Below are positions 32,397 through 45,949 of a stretch of 64,000 nt of DNA, one piece after another (position 1 is the first letter of the stretch; every line of letters starts with the position of its first letter). The DNA comes from Zeugodacus cucurbitae (taxonomy: Eukaryota; Arthropoda; Insecta; Diptera; Tephritidae): positions 52,445,001 through 52,509,000 of the forward strand of contig NC_071669.1 in the NCBI RefSeq assembly GCF_028554725.1, in the 5' to 3' direction. The position numbers were made by a program, and so were the translations under genes. A model generated the notes under the pieces. That model had not been told where the DNA came from. It saw only the letters and a list, made by a program, of their open reading frames with translations, and did no database searches.

Positions 32397-33655
32397 TATA
32401 TATACTGTATATATTTATACATACAATATAGTCATTTATGCTCATTTATATAAAAATCAGCATTTCCTTATAGGAAAACTACGATATACAACAACAACCA
32501 GCGACATTTAAAAAATGCCAACATATTTCCATTCGCTCTACTTTAATATACTGCATGACCATGCCAGCACACACCCATACAGGCTTTACACAACAATTAC
32601 GTGTTGCTTACAAATTACCATTGTCCGTCTGTTGTTTGGTATTTTATCACACTTAAAAACAAATTTTGTTAAGTTCCATTATTCACACGCCATTTAAGCA
32701 CACGCACATACACAAAATGTTTCATATATATATACACGTATATGGTATATATAAATAGCGCGCACTTCACTACAGCTCAGCTGTAAATCCAACTGTAATG
32801 ACAGTTTGTCAGCGCAATTTGCTGGCGAAATAATTGGTGTGAATTTTTTATTTCACCTTTGCACGTGAAGGAATGTGAAAAGTGCAGAAATGTAAATTGT
32901 AAAATGTTGGGTTAATTAGTTGCTTGTAATAGGCAAGCAGAAAAAAAATGTGGAGAGCTAAAAGGATTTATTACTAAACACGCTAAGTGCTCTGTGCTTT
33001 TGAGTAAAGCCAGCAAGGCAGTATAATCCCACATTGTTAGGTATGTGAGGAGTGGTAAAGTGCTGGATTAGTACTTCACTATACTTGGCAGTGAGGTTTA
33101 ATGTTGTAATAGCACGAATATGTGATGTAGGTAGTGCCAGTTAATGTATTATTGATTGTTAGATAAAAAAAGTAGAAAACATCTTAATTTTTTCAACCAA
33201 AAAATAATAATTGCTTTAAAAAACTTATGACTTGTGGAGTAATAATAGTAGATACAATTAAATTTCTCATAATTTTAAAATATTCATTATATGTATGTAC
33301 CCCAGTCAAATAATTATATGTGCATTTCTGCTTTTGTTTATATTTCTTATTCACTGTTATTTTTTGGATTTCGGTAAACGTGGAATAAAAGATTGATAAG
33401 TTACCTTTACTATGCAACGAAAATTGTTTCATACTTTTCTCGTTCGTTGTACAGTTACATTAATAATGTGCTTGTTAATTGGGTATTGCATAGTAAATAT
33501 TTATATATGCAAAATCAATTTAGCGGATCTTTCTTACTGGTAGTGTCACAGCAAAAACTTTTTTTGCTAAAATTTGTTTTTCAAAATTATTGTAGGTGCA
33601 TTAACTTAATGAATTATTAAAAATTTGATTACATTTATTTAACTTTAAGCCTAAA
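32397..33655. other. non-coding interval
   Basis: TATA tracts near 32720-32755; no gene recognised. Confidence 0.5.
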
Positions 33656-34600
33656 ATGCCTTGTGGTACCAGTTTATCAGCCGAGGGACAAGTAATAATC
33701 ATAGGAATGCATGAAAGCGGTTCCAAAATGGCTCTAGACCAAAGCGACATCGGAACTGTATCTCAAAATGTCTTAAAACCCAACTAATTATGGTATAGTG
33801 CGACGCAGCGGACGTAAACAACATTGATGAGCGGTGCGAAAGGATGATTCGCAGTGGACTTGATAAGCGTCCACCAAATATGGACCTAGTTAAGACAGAA
33901 AATCACAATAAATATAATTTTTCCAATTATACAAAAAAATCAGTTTCTGTAACACACCTCCATGGCACCTAAACCAACGCTAAAGAAAGACACAATAAAG
34001 CATATTTGAGGTTTGCAAATAAATACCAATTCTGTGCCGATGAGTGATAGAATGCAGTCTTTAGTGACGAAAATGAATTAAATTTGGTCGGCCCAGGTCA
34101 TTGCAAGAAATATTGGAGAGATTCGCACCAGGAACAACTATCCTACTACAAGCGATGTTTTGGAAGCGGTACCTTGATTTCATGGCCTGCATTTTGCTGC
34201 TGTGGAAAACTATCTACATGTTTTATATTCACTCAAATGAATGCTAATATCAATGTAGATCTTTTGGACAGCGAGTTAATAAAATTTGCTGGCAATATTT
34301 ATGGCATATAACTGGACATATCGAAAGGATAACGCTTCAATCCACACGAAGAACATCTTTAACGACCGGAAAATTCCGGTATTACAATGTGCAGCATTGA
34401 GTTCGAACCTAAATCCTATTGAGAATCTCTGGGGGAACCTCTCTGCTCCTGTTTTCTAAAATGAAAAGCAGTTTGAGACGGTACGTCACCTTAAATTAGC
34501 CATAAAGCAAGAATTTGCCAATATTTACATAACTAGTATACAGTCAGTAGTTAATTCTCTGATTAAGCGGCTTAATTTAGTTTTAAAATATAAGGACAAT
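33656..34600 (+). pseudogene. Tc3-like (Tc1/mariner, DDE) transposase relic
   Basis: Opens at ATG 33656 with a Tc3-type N-terminus (MPCGTSLSAEGQVIII, then MHESG), a helix-turn-helix region. The catalytic end is recognisable as DNASIHTKN (about 34331) and LNPIENLWG (about 34407-34433), the D and E blocks of Tc1-family enzymes. It continues with QFETVRHLKLAIKQEF. Stops and frameshifts are frequent, and inverted termini were not found. It is clearly dead. Confidence 0.7.
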
Positions 34601-34989
34601 TCTACTGACTATTAAAATAAACATTTCTTTCAGTTAAACTCAAATGTATAGGCTTTACTGGTAAAAATAGTAAAATGCACATATAAATATTTACTATTAG
34701 CCTAAACTTCTATTCTGTTTTATAGTTTAAAAAATATTTTGAAATTTGTTAATTTTTTTTTTTTTTTTTTTTTTTATCGTATACATTAATAATAACAAAA
34801 TATTTTGCAATTTTGTAATCTTAATTTTTTTCGCCAATTTGACTGAGGTATTTCAATTGTTGTATTTTTAATGGTTTATGCACCAAGTATTCAGTTAATA
34901 TTAATAGTCAGAACCTACTGAACAAAAGACACTTTAAATCACTCCCACTAATAACAACCCACTTTTGTTCAACTAACTTCTCCTTTTAA
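34601..34989. other. non-coding interval with poly(T)
   Basis: Contains a run of more than 20 T near 34750-34775; nothing else recognised. Confidence 0.5.
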
Positions 34990-35672
34990 GGAGCTATACC
35001 AATGTGACATTTTCAAAAAATCGATTTTTTTTATTTTTTACTTATTCGATAGTTTATACTTTCCTGTGAAAGCGGTAAGATCGTATCTTGAGTAGTTTTT
35101 GAATGACAGCGTTCTAAAGAGCGACCACTCGTGGTTATAAGCAGCTATTGTCGAAACTTAAAACGCGTTTTTTTTTCGAAACAACATTTCTCAAAATCGC
35201 TGATAACTCAACGATACATTGACCGATCGACTAATCAAATTTAAACTGAGTATTCTTGAATATAGTTACTATACAATGACCTACAATATTTTTGATTGGT
35301 TGAAAAATGTCAATTTGGCATTAAAAAAATACCATTTTTTTACCTAAAAAAAACGAAATTATTTTCAGAACTACGCCATTTTGTTAATTTTTATATTTTT
35401 TAAATCGTAGGTCATTGCATAGGAAATATCTTCAGCTTTTTGAATTATTTTGTTTCAGCTACTCATTCGGCCGGAATCATGTCAGCAGTTGGGGAACTGT
35501 TTTTTGCCACCTCCGTTATTTTTCAACATTTTTGTAAAGAAAAAATTTTGAAATGTAGCTGAAAATATACCTTACTATGTGCAAAAATCTTCGAAACAAT
35601 CGATCGAGTACTTTCTTTTAAAAAAAATTCACGAAATTTTTAATTTTTCATAGGTTACACTGGTATAGCCCA
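34990..35672. mobile_element. TTAA-flanked inverted-repeat element, family D copy 1
   Basis: Flanked by TTAA on both sides (34986-34989, 35673-35676). The left end GGAGCTATACCAATGTGACA and the right end read in complement, TGGGCTATACCAGTGTAACC, are inverted repeats. The 683 bp interior is AT-rich without a frame. A shorter copy lies in opposite orientation at 41275-41553. The TTAA target suggests a piggyBac-type non-autonomous element. The transposase source is not in this window. Confidence 0.75.
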
Positions 35673-36300
35673 TTAATGTGAGTAATACGAAATTGTTGCC
35701 TACATTTTGGCGCAATATAAAAAATATTTCACAGATTAGCGAAATCACACACCAAATAAGATATGAAAAAGTTCGTTTTAACTAGAAAATAATGTAAATA
35801 TGAAAGAATTCGATAAACAATTGTAAATATGAAGACAATCGATAAAAGGCTACGACTTCTTGCCTTTATATGTTTTTGTATTGTTTGATGTATAATTGAT
35901 CTTGACCTGTTATTTGTTTCGTAAGTCTAGATAAAATGTTTTATGCTCTAATATTTTTTTTAGTAATTATTAATCAGACTATCGGCTATAACCAGCTAAC
36001 GCCAGTCTACATACATACCATATTTAAAAAAAACCATTGTGGATCATCAGTGAATATTTTTGTGTTAGAGAAGATTTTTTATTATATTGACCCAGATATC
36101 GTGATTATTTGGTTCACTTTTACTATATCAGCATATCATTTGTTGAAACGGATTTAAATTATATAGTAATTTAGACCAGGGATTCATTTTATGTTTTCTA
36201 TACTCTTAATTAGTTCAACAAAGATATATTTATACTTTAGATATATTAAAATTACAATGCTATAAGATAGAAATGGTAATACATTTGAAGGAAAAACTCT
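35673..36300. other. non-coding interval
   Basis: A 73-codon frame at 35936-36157 is hydrophobic with no recognisable family; no other signal. Confidence 0.45.
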
Positions 36301-37137
36301 ATTCTTCTTCTTCTTAACTGGCGTAGAAACCGCTTACGCGGTTATAGCCGAGTCCACAACAGTGCGCCACGCATCTCTCCTTTTGGCGGTTTGGCGCCAA
36401 TTGGTAATACCAAGTGAAGACAGGTCCTTCTCCACCTGGTCCTTCCACCGGAGTGGAGGTCTCCCTCTTCCTCGGCTTCCACCAGCGGGTACTGCATCGA
36501 AAACTTTCAAAGCTGGGGCACTTTCATCCATTCGCACAACATGACCCAGCCAGCGTAGCCGCTGTCTTTTTATTCGCTGGACTATGTCTATGTCGTCGAA
36601 CAACACATACAGCTCATCATTCCATCTTCTGCGGTATTCGCCGTTGCCAATGTTTAAGGGACCGTAAATCTTCCGCAAAACCTTTCTCTCGAAAACTCCT
36701 AGTGCCATCTCATCGGATGTTGACACCGTCCACGCTTCTGCACCATAAAGTAGGACGGGAATGATGAGGGACTTGTAGAGTTTAGTTTTTGTTCGTCGAG
36801 AGAGGACCTTACTTTTCAATTGCCTACTCAGTCCATAGTAGCACCTGTTGGCAAGAGTGATTCTGCGTTGGATTTCAAGGCTGACATTATTATCGGTGTT
36901 ATTGTTGGTTCCTAGGTATACGAAATTATCTACAACTTCAAAGTTATGACTGTCAACAGTGACGTGGGAGCCAAGACGCGAATGCGCTGACTGTTTGTTT
37001 GATGACAGGAGATATTTCGTCTTGTCCTTGTTCACCACCAGACCCATTCGCTTCGCTTCCTTATCCAGGCGGGAAAAAGCAGAACTAACGGCGCGGGTGT
37101 TGTTTCCAATGATATCGATATCATCGGCGTAATCTAC
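36301..37137 (-). pseudogene. RTE-clade reverse transcriptase fragment (copy 4)
   Basis: The minus strand is open from DYADDIDIIG (about 37134) to DSAITA-stop near 36334. It includes the catalytic YADD, VYLGTNN, PVLLYGAEAW, LRWLGHVVRMDESAPALK and GRGRPPLRW blocks. The RTE part begins exactly at YADD; the preceding residues of the open frame, up to 37203, come from unrelated flanking DNA. The 3' tail ends in a GAA-type short repeat (AAGAAGAAGAAGAAT on the minus strand), as in the 13 kb copy. It lacks the endonuclease and most RT motifs, so it is inactive though uninterrupted. Confidence 0.82.
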
Positions 37138-38780
37138 CAAAATAAAATTCAAAATTTCACACAAAAACCTGAAATTTTCATTGAAATCATTCTCTCCATG
37201 CAAATTGCGAAAAAAATATATTTTAAGGTCAGCAATTATTTTAAACTAATACCAAAAATATCCACAAACAATATATGCATTGGCTGCAAGCAAACAATCG
37301 GCGAAAAAAATGTTCCGCCGCAAAAGTACAAAAGTAAATTTAAAACGAAAACCCACGAGAAAAGTTGATTTTAGCGAAAGTTTGAGGTTTGGATTAAACG
37401 GCAACAACTACATAGGCAACAAACAACATTTTAACTATTTTCCACGTATGAATATAACGGTGTTTATACAGTTTTTTCCACGGTATTCTACATTTTTTAT
37501 AGCAATTCCGTAATATAGATTTATTTGTATGCTCATATGTAGCTGACTACACGTGTGGACATGTTTTTTCCCTTTTTTCTTTTTTCTATTTTTCGTTTTC
37601 ATTTCTGCAGCCAACACTATTTATTTAGTACTGCATGCGCTTACCTTTTACAAATCCTCATGCATTTATTGTTATATGCAACATATATATGTATGTATAT
37701 ATATATGTATTTTTATACGAAATACTCCAAAGTAAAATCTACTGAAATACTACAACGCTTAGGGCAAGATCAGAGGAGCGCATGTGGCATCAAATCATAT
37801 ATTTTTACAGGCCCATATATTATTAGAGCTATAAATTAGAATTATAAAATAATATTTAATTTTTTTACCGCTCCAACTTCTTTCTATGTTCTAATTTCTG
37901 CAATTATTATCATTTATTTATTTTTTTTTACAAAAAAATATCATTTTATATCAAATAAAATATAAAAATAAAAAAATCCATTTTCAGTATGGCAACTTTG
38001 GTTTGAAATATTAATTTCCCTCACTTTTGCAGAATTTCCCCACAGTATATGGATATACAAAGCTACCAATACCACTTCTCGTATCATACATACATACATA
38101 CGCCTGTAGACATGTAAGCCAACTGATATCCGTATGCATAGGAATTCAAGTGTAAGCCAGCATGGCGGTAACGTACAACAAATACCCGTTACACTCGTAT
38201 GCATAACATAGCATAGCGAATAATTAAACCAAGTTGCACGAAACAACAACAACAAACAGACAGTCATACATATAGTGTTATACAATACAATGCAACAAAG
38301 TGAATATGTTGTTGGATATTTGCAGTTATTCATCATCAAATATGTGCATGAGTGAACACATGTGTATATGTATATATATACATTCGTACAAACATATGAA
38401 TGAAATATAGCTTTTTACTTCTACATACATATTATAGAATTTACACATTTGCGATGGATTGGAAGAAGCATAAATGCATACATACAATGTGTTTGTATAT
38501 ATCGCTTTGAATTTTAAGCGTGTTTTAGCTGTTAAGTCTTCTAATTTCACGTGAATTTCGATTGTAATTAATTTTGAAGGTTAAAATATGGCTAATGAAA
38601 GGCGAAAGGGTAGTGAAAAGTAAAACCAATTATTTAATAATTATTTAGTAAAGTTAAAAGTTCATTAATTTCGAAATAGATAAATAGTCAATTTGAAAGA
38701 GTAAGTGATCAAATATATATATATATTTATGTATTCATTAATAAATTATTGATTAACGATTTGACTTAATATAAAAGTTT
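37138..38780. other. non-coding interval
   Basis: AT-rich with ATGTATAT tracts (37675-37710, 38360-38380). A 77-codon frame at 37280 begins with a basic stretch but has no recognisable domain. Confidence 0.5.
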
Positions 38781-40020
38781 AACAAGTAAGGAGAGGCGGG
38801 TACTCTCGCAATTTATTGATGTAATTCTATTAATATGACCTACATATATGTATATTGGGCATAAAGACTATTTGCTCACTTAATTTTGCTAAGATATCTC
38901 ACATTTTAACCGATATATGCGGTATAAAGCCCACCGGAAGATTTATAATCCGAATATATGCTATATGGGCGCTAGGGGAAGTTATATGGGACAAACTATT
39001 TGAAGAAAAAGATTCTCTCCGAATAAAAGATTCTCTCCTTAGGCACTGAGATTTTCATGTTCGATATCCGTGGCTTTGAAAAACTATAGTCCGATCTCGA
39101 CAATTTTTCCACAAGTGATACCTCAGCTCAAATGCTGTATTTGTGTTTTATTGTGCTAACTTCATTGGTTCCAAATGTTATATATTATAAAGTGAAGGAA
39201 TCAGATGAAATTCAAAATTGAGTTATATGGAAATTAGGCGTGGTTGTGAACCGATTTCACCCATTTTCCATGTTATCAAGGTGTCAAGAAAATATAATAT
39301 ACCGAATTTCATGGAAATCGGTCGAATAGTTCCTGAGATATGGTTTTTGACCCATAAGTGAGCGACGCCACGCTCATTTTCCATTTTGAAAAATTCTGAG
39401 TGCAGCTTATTTCTGCTATATTCAGTATAATGTAGTGTTTCTGACGTTTTTCGTTAGTGAGTTAACTCACTTTTATTAATTTATAGCATAACTTTTGTAA
39501 GGAAAGTGGGCGTTGATATTATCCGAGTTAAAATATTTTAATGGTGTATGATGGGGTACGTAAGGGAAACGACTCCATAAAAGATTTATATATCTTTATT
39601 GGTTTGCGAGATATTACAAAGACCTTATTTGGGAGTGGGGCCACGCTCACTCCCCCCAAACAAATTACATCCAAATATTAGTTACAACACTATATATGTT
39701 TTCGGGTTTCGCCGATTGGTAGGCATGGCAATGGTCCGATTTCGTCTATTTTCAATAGCAACCCTCTTACGGTCCTAAGGAAAATTTGTGCCAAGTTTCA
39801 TTAAGATATTTCAATTTTTACTCAAGTTATCTGTTTCCCGGACGGACGGGCAAACATCTGGATTTCAACTCGTCTCGTCATCCTGTTCATTTATGTATAA
39901 CCCATATCTAACCCATATCTAACCCATATCTAACTCTTTTATTTCTTGGTGACACAAACAACCGTTATGTGAACCAAACTATAATACTCTCTTAGTAACT
40001 TTGTTGCAAGAGTATAAAAA
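38781..40020 (+). repeat. repeat R, copy C, nearly full length
   Basis: Runs from AACAAGTAAGGAGAGG to GCAAGAGTATAAAAA. TACTCTCGCAA near the left end is complementary to TTGCAAGAGTA at the right, giving short inverted ends. No coding frame was recognised. Confidence 0.75.
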
Positions 40021-41274
40021 GGGTATACGCTTTTATTTTTTTGGAAAAACCATATAGTGTGACCATTTCTACGGCGAGTGCATATGTTGTTAAGGTATGA
40101 GTTTATTATATATAAAATCACAAAGATATCCCTCATGAGATTATTAATAAATACAGTTTCATCTTGTTTTCCCCTGCGTAAAGATGCATTCAATTAAGAG
40201 TATTATTGAAAAGAAACCTTCCCTTATATATAAATGCACATGTGGCATAATCAAATATCAATCAACAAGTTAAACTTTATAATGAGCTCTGCATATGCAC
40301 CAATTAATAGTGCGAGTATGTGAATATATCTCAGGTGATGAATTAATTACAAATTTGCATAATTATAAAAATATGTATCGAAGCAAGTTGCGCAAAAGAA
40401 AGTAAAGGTGAAAATTAATATTCACAAGTGTGAATAAATAATATGATTAAGATTGCATTGAAATGAAATGAAGTGAATAAATGATAAAATTATAAGAAAT
40501 TCTAGGGAAAAAGAAAAGAAGAATAAGAAATGCTCAATAAAAAGGTAGAAACAAATTTTAAAGAGGCAAATAATGTCAAGGATGTTTTCGTTGGAAGAAG
40601 GTAGTGTTACGGATTTGGAATCTGTATTAATATAATCATTTGATTTAAATACTTGACTGTTTATATGAAACAAATATTTCCGGTATAATCAAAATTCCAA
40701 TAGATTAATCCGCCTAAATGTAGGCAATATTATCTTCAGATTTACATTCCTATTATGATTTGCACATAAATGGTATGGCCTACATTTAGGAGGAGCTTTA
40801 ATTAGTTATATAAAATGGTTTATATAATATAAATATAATCAGAATGTTATGAAAATGCACAATGCAATGAAATTAATAGGAAGAGGTAGAAAAACATATC
40901 GTCGGCAAAGTATTGATTTTTGTTCTGAGCTGAACCTTCATGTTGATTAAACATTAAAAACATAATTTGGCGTCAGGAAGAAGTTTGGTCGAATTGGTTT
41001 GGAAGAAATGATTCAGACTATATTAAAACAACCGTATGTTCCTAAAACTATATTAAACGAAACAAAAGTATTTTATTCCCCGAATTAATAAAGTAGAAAT
41101 ACAGAATTCGGAAAATGGGTGTGGAATCTGACTTCCTATATACAAAACGTATTTATTGAAAACTTAAACTACGATCCACTTATCTGTACTAACGGTAGCT
41201 TATCGATTACTTATCTCAAAAATCACTCGATCATTTGATTTTGATAAAAATTCACAATTATTCTGGTAAGTTAA
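40021..41274. other. non-coding interval
   Basis: AT-rich; apart from the small inverted repeat at 40712-40791 nothing was recognised. Confidence 0.5.
40712..40791. repeat. 80 bp inverted repeat
   Basis: GCCTAAATGTAGGC at the left and GCCTACATTTAGG at the right are complementary arms around a ~50 bp loop. It may be a tiny miniature element; no target duplication was identified. Confidence 0.6.
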
Positions 41275-41553
41275 AGGGCTAAACCAGTGCAAACCATGAG
41301 AAATTAGGCGATTGTCGTGAATTATGATGTCAGCAGTTTGGAGAAATGTCGTTTCGAGAAAAATGCGTTTAAAGTTTCGACTATGGCGGCTTATGGCTGC
41401 GAGCGGTCGCTATTTAGAACTCTGTCATTCAAAAACTATGCAAGAAACGACCATACCGCTTTCCCCGGATATTTTTGAAAGTATTAACTATCGCATAAGC
41501 AAAAAATAAAAAAAAAAAATCGAATTTTGAAAATGTCAGAATGGTACAGCCCT
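41275..41553. mobile_element. TTAA-flanked inverted-repeat element, family D copy 2
   Basis: Flanked by TTAA at 41271-41274 and 41554-41557, with ends AGGGCTAAACCA and AGCCCT inverted. The interior matches copy 1 (34990-35672) in the opposite orientation, for example the GGTCGCTATTTAGAACTCTG block. It is 279 bp, so about 400 bp has been deleted. Confidence 0.75.
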
Positions 41554-41557
41554 TTAA

Positions 41558-43162
41558 AGAACCAACCAGACAATAATATTCATATTCTGTAAACATCACT
41601 AATGTTACTCATACGTCATGGAGCACGTAGTATAATATTATTTGATGGATATGTGATTCAGTGCGGATTTTTGTGATAGCTTAACTTAGTCTTCTTTGTA
41701 TAACTGATGTGCTGGAACCAGAAAACTTAATGATAAATTAGATATGGGCCTTATCCAAGAAGTATCGACAAATATGGATCAAATTCATATTTTTATGTAT
41801 AAAGTGTTTACAGAAACCTCATATATAAATCTATTTGTTTATATATTTATTTTTATTCAACCCAAACATTTCCTTAAACTATTTACTTTTATTTAATTTT
41901 TTAATTAACACTACCTCATCTACTTCGCCACACATAATCTCGGCTTGTCATAATACCGAGTTAAAAAGTTCAGCAAAAAAATAAAAAAAAAAAACAGAAA
42001 AAAAAGAAAAGTTTAAGCATAGCTGCGGGTGCTTTAAATGCTGCTAACTACACTTCCCCAACTGGTAAATACGTTTATATATATGTTACATGGAAATGTG
42101 TGTGCGTGATGGAAGTTCGCAAGTGTGGCATCAAGCTGTGAACTGTCAGTTGCATTGGCGATAAACAAGCGCACATAAATAGACGTGTTTACCACATGCC
42201 ACAACATCAGGTGATGGTCGTCTGTCAGTTAAGCAGACAAGCTTTTGTCGTGTCTCGAGTGTTCGTTGTAGGTGCTCAGGTGGAAAGGTGTTGAAAGTGT
42301 TCGAACACATGAAGTTCAAATCATGGGTGATTTGTGAAAATGCAAACACCTACTTATATATATATAGATTTTACAGAAGATGTATGTAATGGATATAGGA
42401 ACAGATTGCTCAGACGATTTTGGATAGAATATTGTAAGATGATCCCCAGATTATATCTTATTCTTAGTAATTCAGGTATTTGAAGCCTTCGACATACATT
42501 TCAAAGAATTTAAAATATCAAATATTTTTATATAAAAATCTGGAGATTATAGATGATAAAAATTCGTGAACTGCAGCGCAGTTTCGATATTTTTGTAAAG
42601 CATTCGACTTTGCAGCACAAGAAGACCAAACGATCGGGTCAAACGATCTACCCATGGAATATAGAATTTCTAAGAATTATACCCAAAAGCGGGAGAAGCA
42701 TATAGCTTCCGTACACTCAGTTAATTTGCTTTATATAATAAAAACCCAGAAGTCATAAGAAGTTCCGAAATGGTACAAAGACGGCATGTTGCTATCAAAG
42801 AAGTATTATTATTTTGAGCGGAGTATGAATTTATAACAGTTGGACCCAAACGAGAAATATCACAACAGTTTGGTTAGATTGGAGGTTATTACCTTGGAAC
42901 ATACCATTTAAATGTATAAAACGGTACATAATTATCATGTAACAATTCGAATGAAAAACATATAAAAGTTATTTTTCAGTTTCAACACACTGCAAAATTG
43001 TGAAGTTCAACGAACCAAACTGAGACGACCAAAACTTAAGTGGTTCATACACATCCTGTATAACCAGATATTACAGTCATCAGAAAAGATTGCAGGTGAT
43101 TAAGTGATTAATCGGGCTTACCGATGGAAGTAAAGTGATTCTTATATAACAAATGTAATATG
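41558..43162. other. non-coding interval
   Basis: No gene or element recognised; A-rich tract near 41970-42010 and TATA tract near 42355. Confidence 0.5.
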
Positions 43163-44349
43163 AACAAGTAAGGAAGGGCTAAGTTCGAGTGTAACCGAAC
43201 ATTTTATACTCTCGCCATTTATTTATTTAACTTTATTAGTATTATATAATACACAATTTGACCCACATATTCGTCATATATATTGTAAAAAGTCCATTGA
43301 AAGTTGGAAACCCTAATACTAGGTTAGAAGCACCCAGGTCCTCGTGTTCGATATATGGGGCCTTGAAAACCTATGGTCCGATTTCGGCGATTTTTAGAAT
43401 GGGGCTGCCACACTCTAAACATAGTATTTGTGCATAGTTCTGCACCGATATCTTCACTAGTGCTTACTTTATATATTGTAAAGTAAACGATTCAGATCGT
43501 CTTCAAAGTTCTGGTATATAGGAAGTAGGCGTGGTTGTGAAGCGATTTGCGCTATTTTCACAACATATCATTGGAATGTAAGGAAACTATTACAAACCAA
43601 GTTTCATTGAAATCGGTCGAGTAGTTCCTGAGATATGGTTTTTGACCCATAAGTGGGCGACACCACGCCCATTTTCCATTTTGTAAAAAAATCTGAGTGC
43701 AGCTTTCATCTGCCATTTCTTATGTGAAATTTAGTGTTTCTGACCTTTTTCGTTATTGAATTAACCCACTTTTAGTAGTTTTCAACATAACCTTTGTATG
43801 GGAGGTGGGTCCGATTTCCGCCATTTTTGAACTGTATAAGGTAGTACCTAAAATAAACTACTCTAGAAAGTTTCCTTGATATATCTTCAGTAGTTTGCGA
43901 GATATGTACAAAAAACCTATTTGCGGGCGGGGCCACGCCCACTTCTCCAAAAAAATTACATCCAAATATGCCCCTTCATAGTGCGATCCTTTGTACCAAA
44001 TTTTATTTCCATAGCTTTATTTATGGGTTAGTTATGGCACCTTATATGTTTTCGGTTTTCGCCACTTTGTGGGCGTGGCAGTAGTCCGATTTTGCCCATC
44101 TTCGAAAGCAACCTTCCAATGGTGCCAAGAAATAAGTAAGCAAAGTTTCATCTTAATTTTTACTCAAGTTACAGCTTGCACAGACGGACAGACAGACAGA
44201 CATCCGGATTTGAACTCCACTCTGCACCCTGATCACTTTGGTATATATACCCTATATCTAACTCGTTTAGTTTTGGGTGTTCCAAAGAACCGTTATGTGA
44301 ACAAAACTATAATACTCTCTTTAGCAATTTTGTTGCGAGAGTATAAAAA
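43163..44349 (+). repeat. repeat R, copy D, nearly full length
   Basis: The best-preserved copy. It starts AACAAGTAAGGAAGGGC, followed by a TTCG...CGAA hairpin-forming block and TTTTATACTCTCGC, and ends GCGAGAGTATAAAA. The latter two are exact inverted complements of 14 bp. Internal GTGGGCG/CGCCCAC palindromic blocks recur. The 142-codon frame at 44069-44497 runs out of the repeat and is not a recognised protein. Confidence 0.8.
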
Positions 44350-45949
44350 TCCGAAATTGGTTCGTCCAGAAATCGGTGGACCTTTCAATTTAGGCAATGA
44401 AATCGCTAATATAAATTTTAATTGGGAAAATTATGTGGATACAATTAATAGATCTATGATAATACAAAGGATTAATATAAATAAAGGTAAGGTATGAAGA
44501 GGTGTTAAGAAGACACTGTAGGGCGAAAAATTATGAACCCAAACCGATTTTGGTTTAATGTGAGTGAGAACGTATAAAGGTCTATACACATGGGGCTGAA
44601 CATTATTTGACCCAAAAATTTTTAGAAGTCATAGACAAGGAAAGAACTGTTTAGTATGTGGCGCGATCTAAACTTCAGGCTCATATAATACATTAAACTG
44701 TAACTATATATAAAGTATTGGAGAAATTCTGATGTTCATATACGAGTATTCTAAACAGTGTTGCTCCATAGTTGCGGAAACTTTATTTGTAATCATAATA
44801 TTTGTACCTGCTTTCAATAAAGCAAAAATAATTGTGAAATAATAGAAAAGTGATAACAAAATTCTAGTGAAATCCACGGAGACAAATAAACCCAATTTCT
44901 TTTCACCGCAAATAATTTTCCATAAAATGACAAACAAATATGAAAACATACAGTTATCTGCGCTTGCCACTTGCTGGCCTGCAGCTGTTGAGACAAAAAT
45001 TCAATTTTATATTCATAAAATTTGCATTGGATCTTTCAACGGCACTGCCGATATGAGCATATATAAGAAATAGTTGAACATTGGTTGGCGCTCAAAGGGG
45101 AAATGAAGAAAGGAATACACAAACAAACAAACACACACGCCGACAATCACTTGAAAGGGAATCAAGCAAACGAAATTACTAGCAAATAAATGAAGTAATT
45201 GAGTGGAGAGCAGAGCGGGTATGACATTGTAGTTTGTTGTTTTTGTGCTACCAACATTTTGTAGTAGACGTTAAATATTATTGTTGGCAACACTTTTTGT
45301 TGTTATTGTATTTACATATAAAAAGTTCAGCAGACAGTTAAATTATGCAGACATGGCAATAGCGGCGTCGCATGCCTCGGACTAACTTGCCACCTTAGCT
45401 GGTGGAGAGAATAAACTATGCACCGGATTGTAGGTTAACTCAATGTGTTAAGGTATGTGTGCATGTGAGGTATGTAGTTTGCAGAAAATTATTTCGAATC
45501 AACAAATGCATGTGCCATAAATGGCAGCAAAACGGTCGCACACCATGCAGGTGGACGGACAAATGCCGGTTAACAGTGGTATAAAAAACGATTATAGTGG
45601 AGAGAATTAGAAATGTAAATTTAAGTTGCCACAAAAATATATGTTGGAATCAATTTTTTAATTTTCGAACTCTTTTCTAACTAGAGTTGCCATTTTCTTA
45701 AAAAATCTGTTGTCACCATAAAGATATTTTCAAATCAAACATCTGTATTATATAACAGATCAGTGTTGCAGTTATACCGAATTCAATTAAGAACTCATAT
45801 GACTCGACTAAAGAACTTAATAACCATCAGTATCTCGTCTTTCCTTCCAAAGCATCGTTTCTCAAGTTCGTATAGTGAAGATAGGTTTGTAGACACTGTC
45901 CTACTTGCCATTACAACATGATTAGAGAGATTAGAGAGATATCAGATCT
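44350..45949. other. non-coding interval
   Basis: Nothing recognised. Confidence 0.5.

Noticed and set aside
37280..37513. 77-codon frame beginning with a Lys/Arg-rich stretch
   Set aside because: Basic stretch arises from A-rich DNA next to the RTE fragment, followed by random-looking sequence.
44069..44497. 142-codon plus frame
   Set aside because: Begins inside repeat R and runs into flanking DNA; repeat R shows no conserved frame in its other copies.
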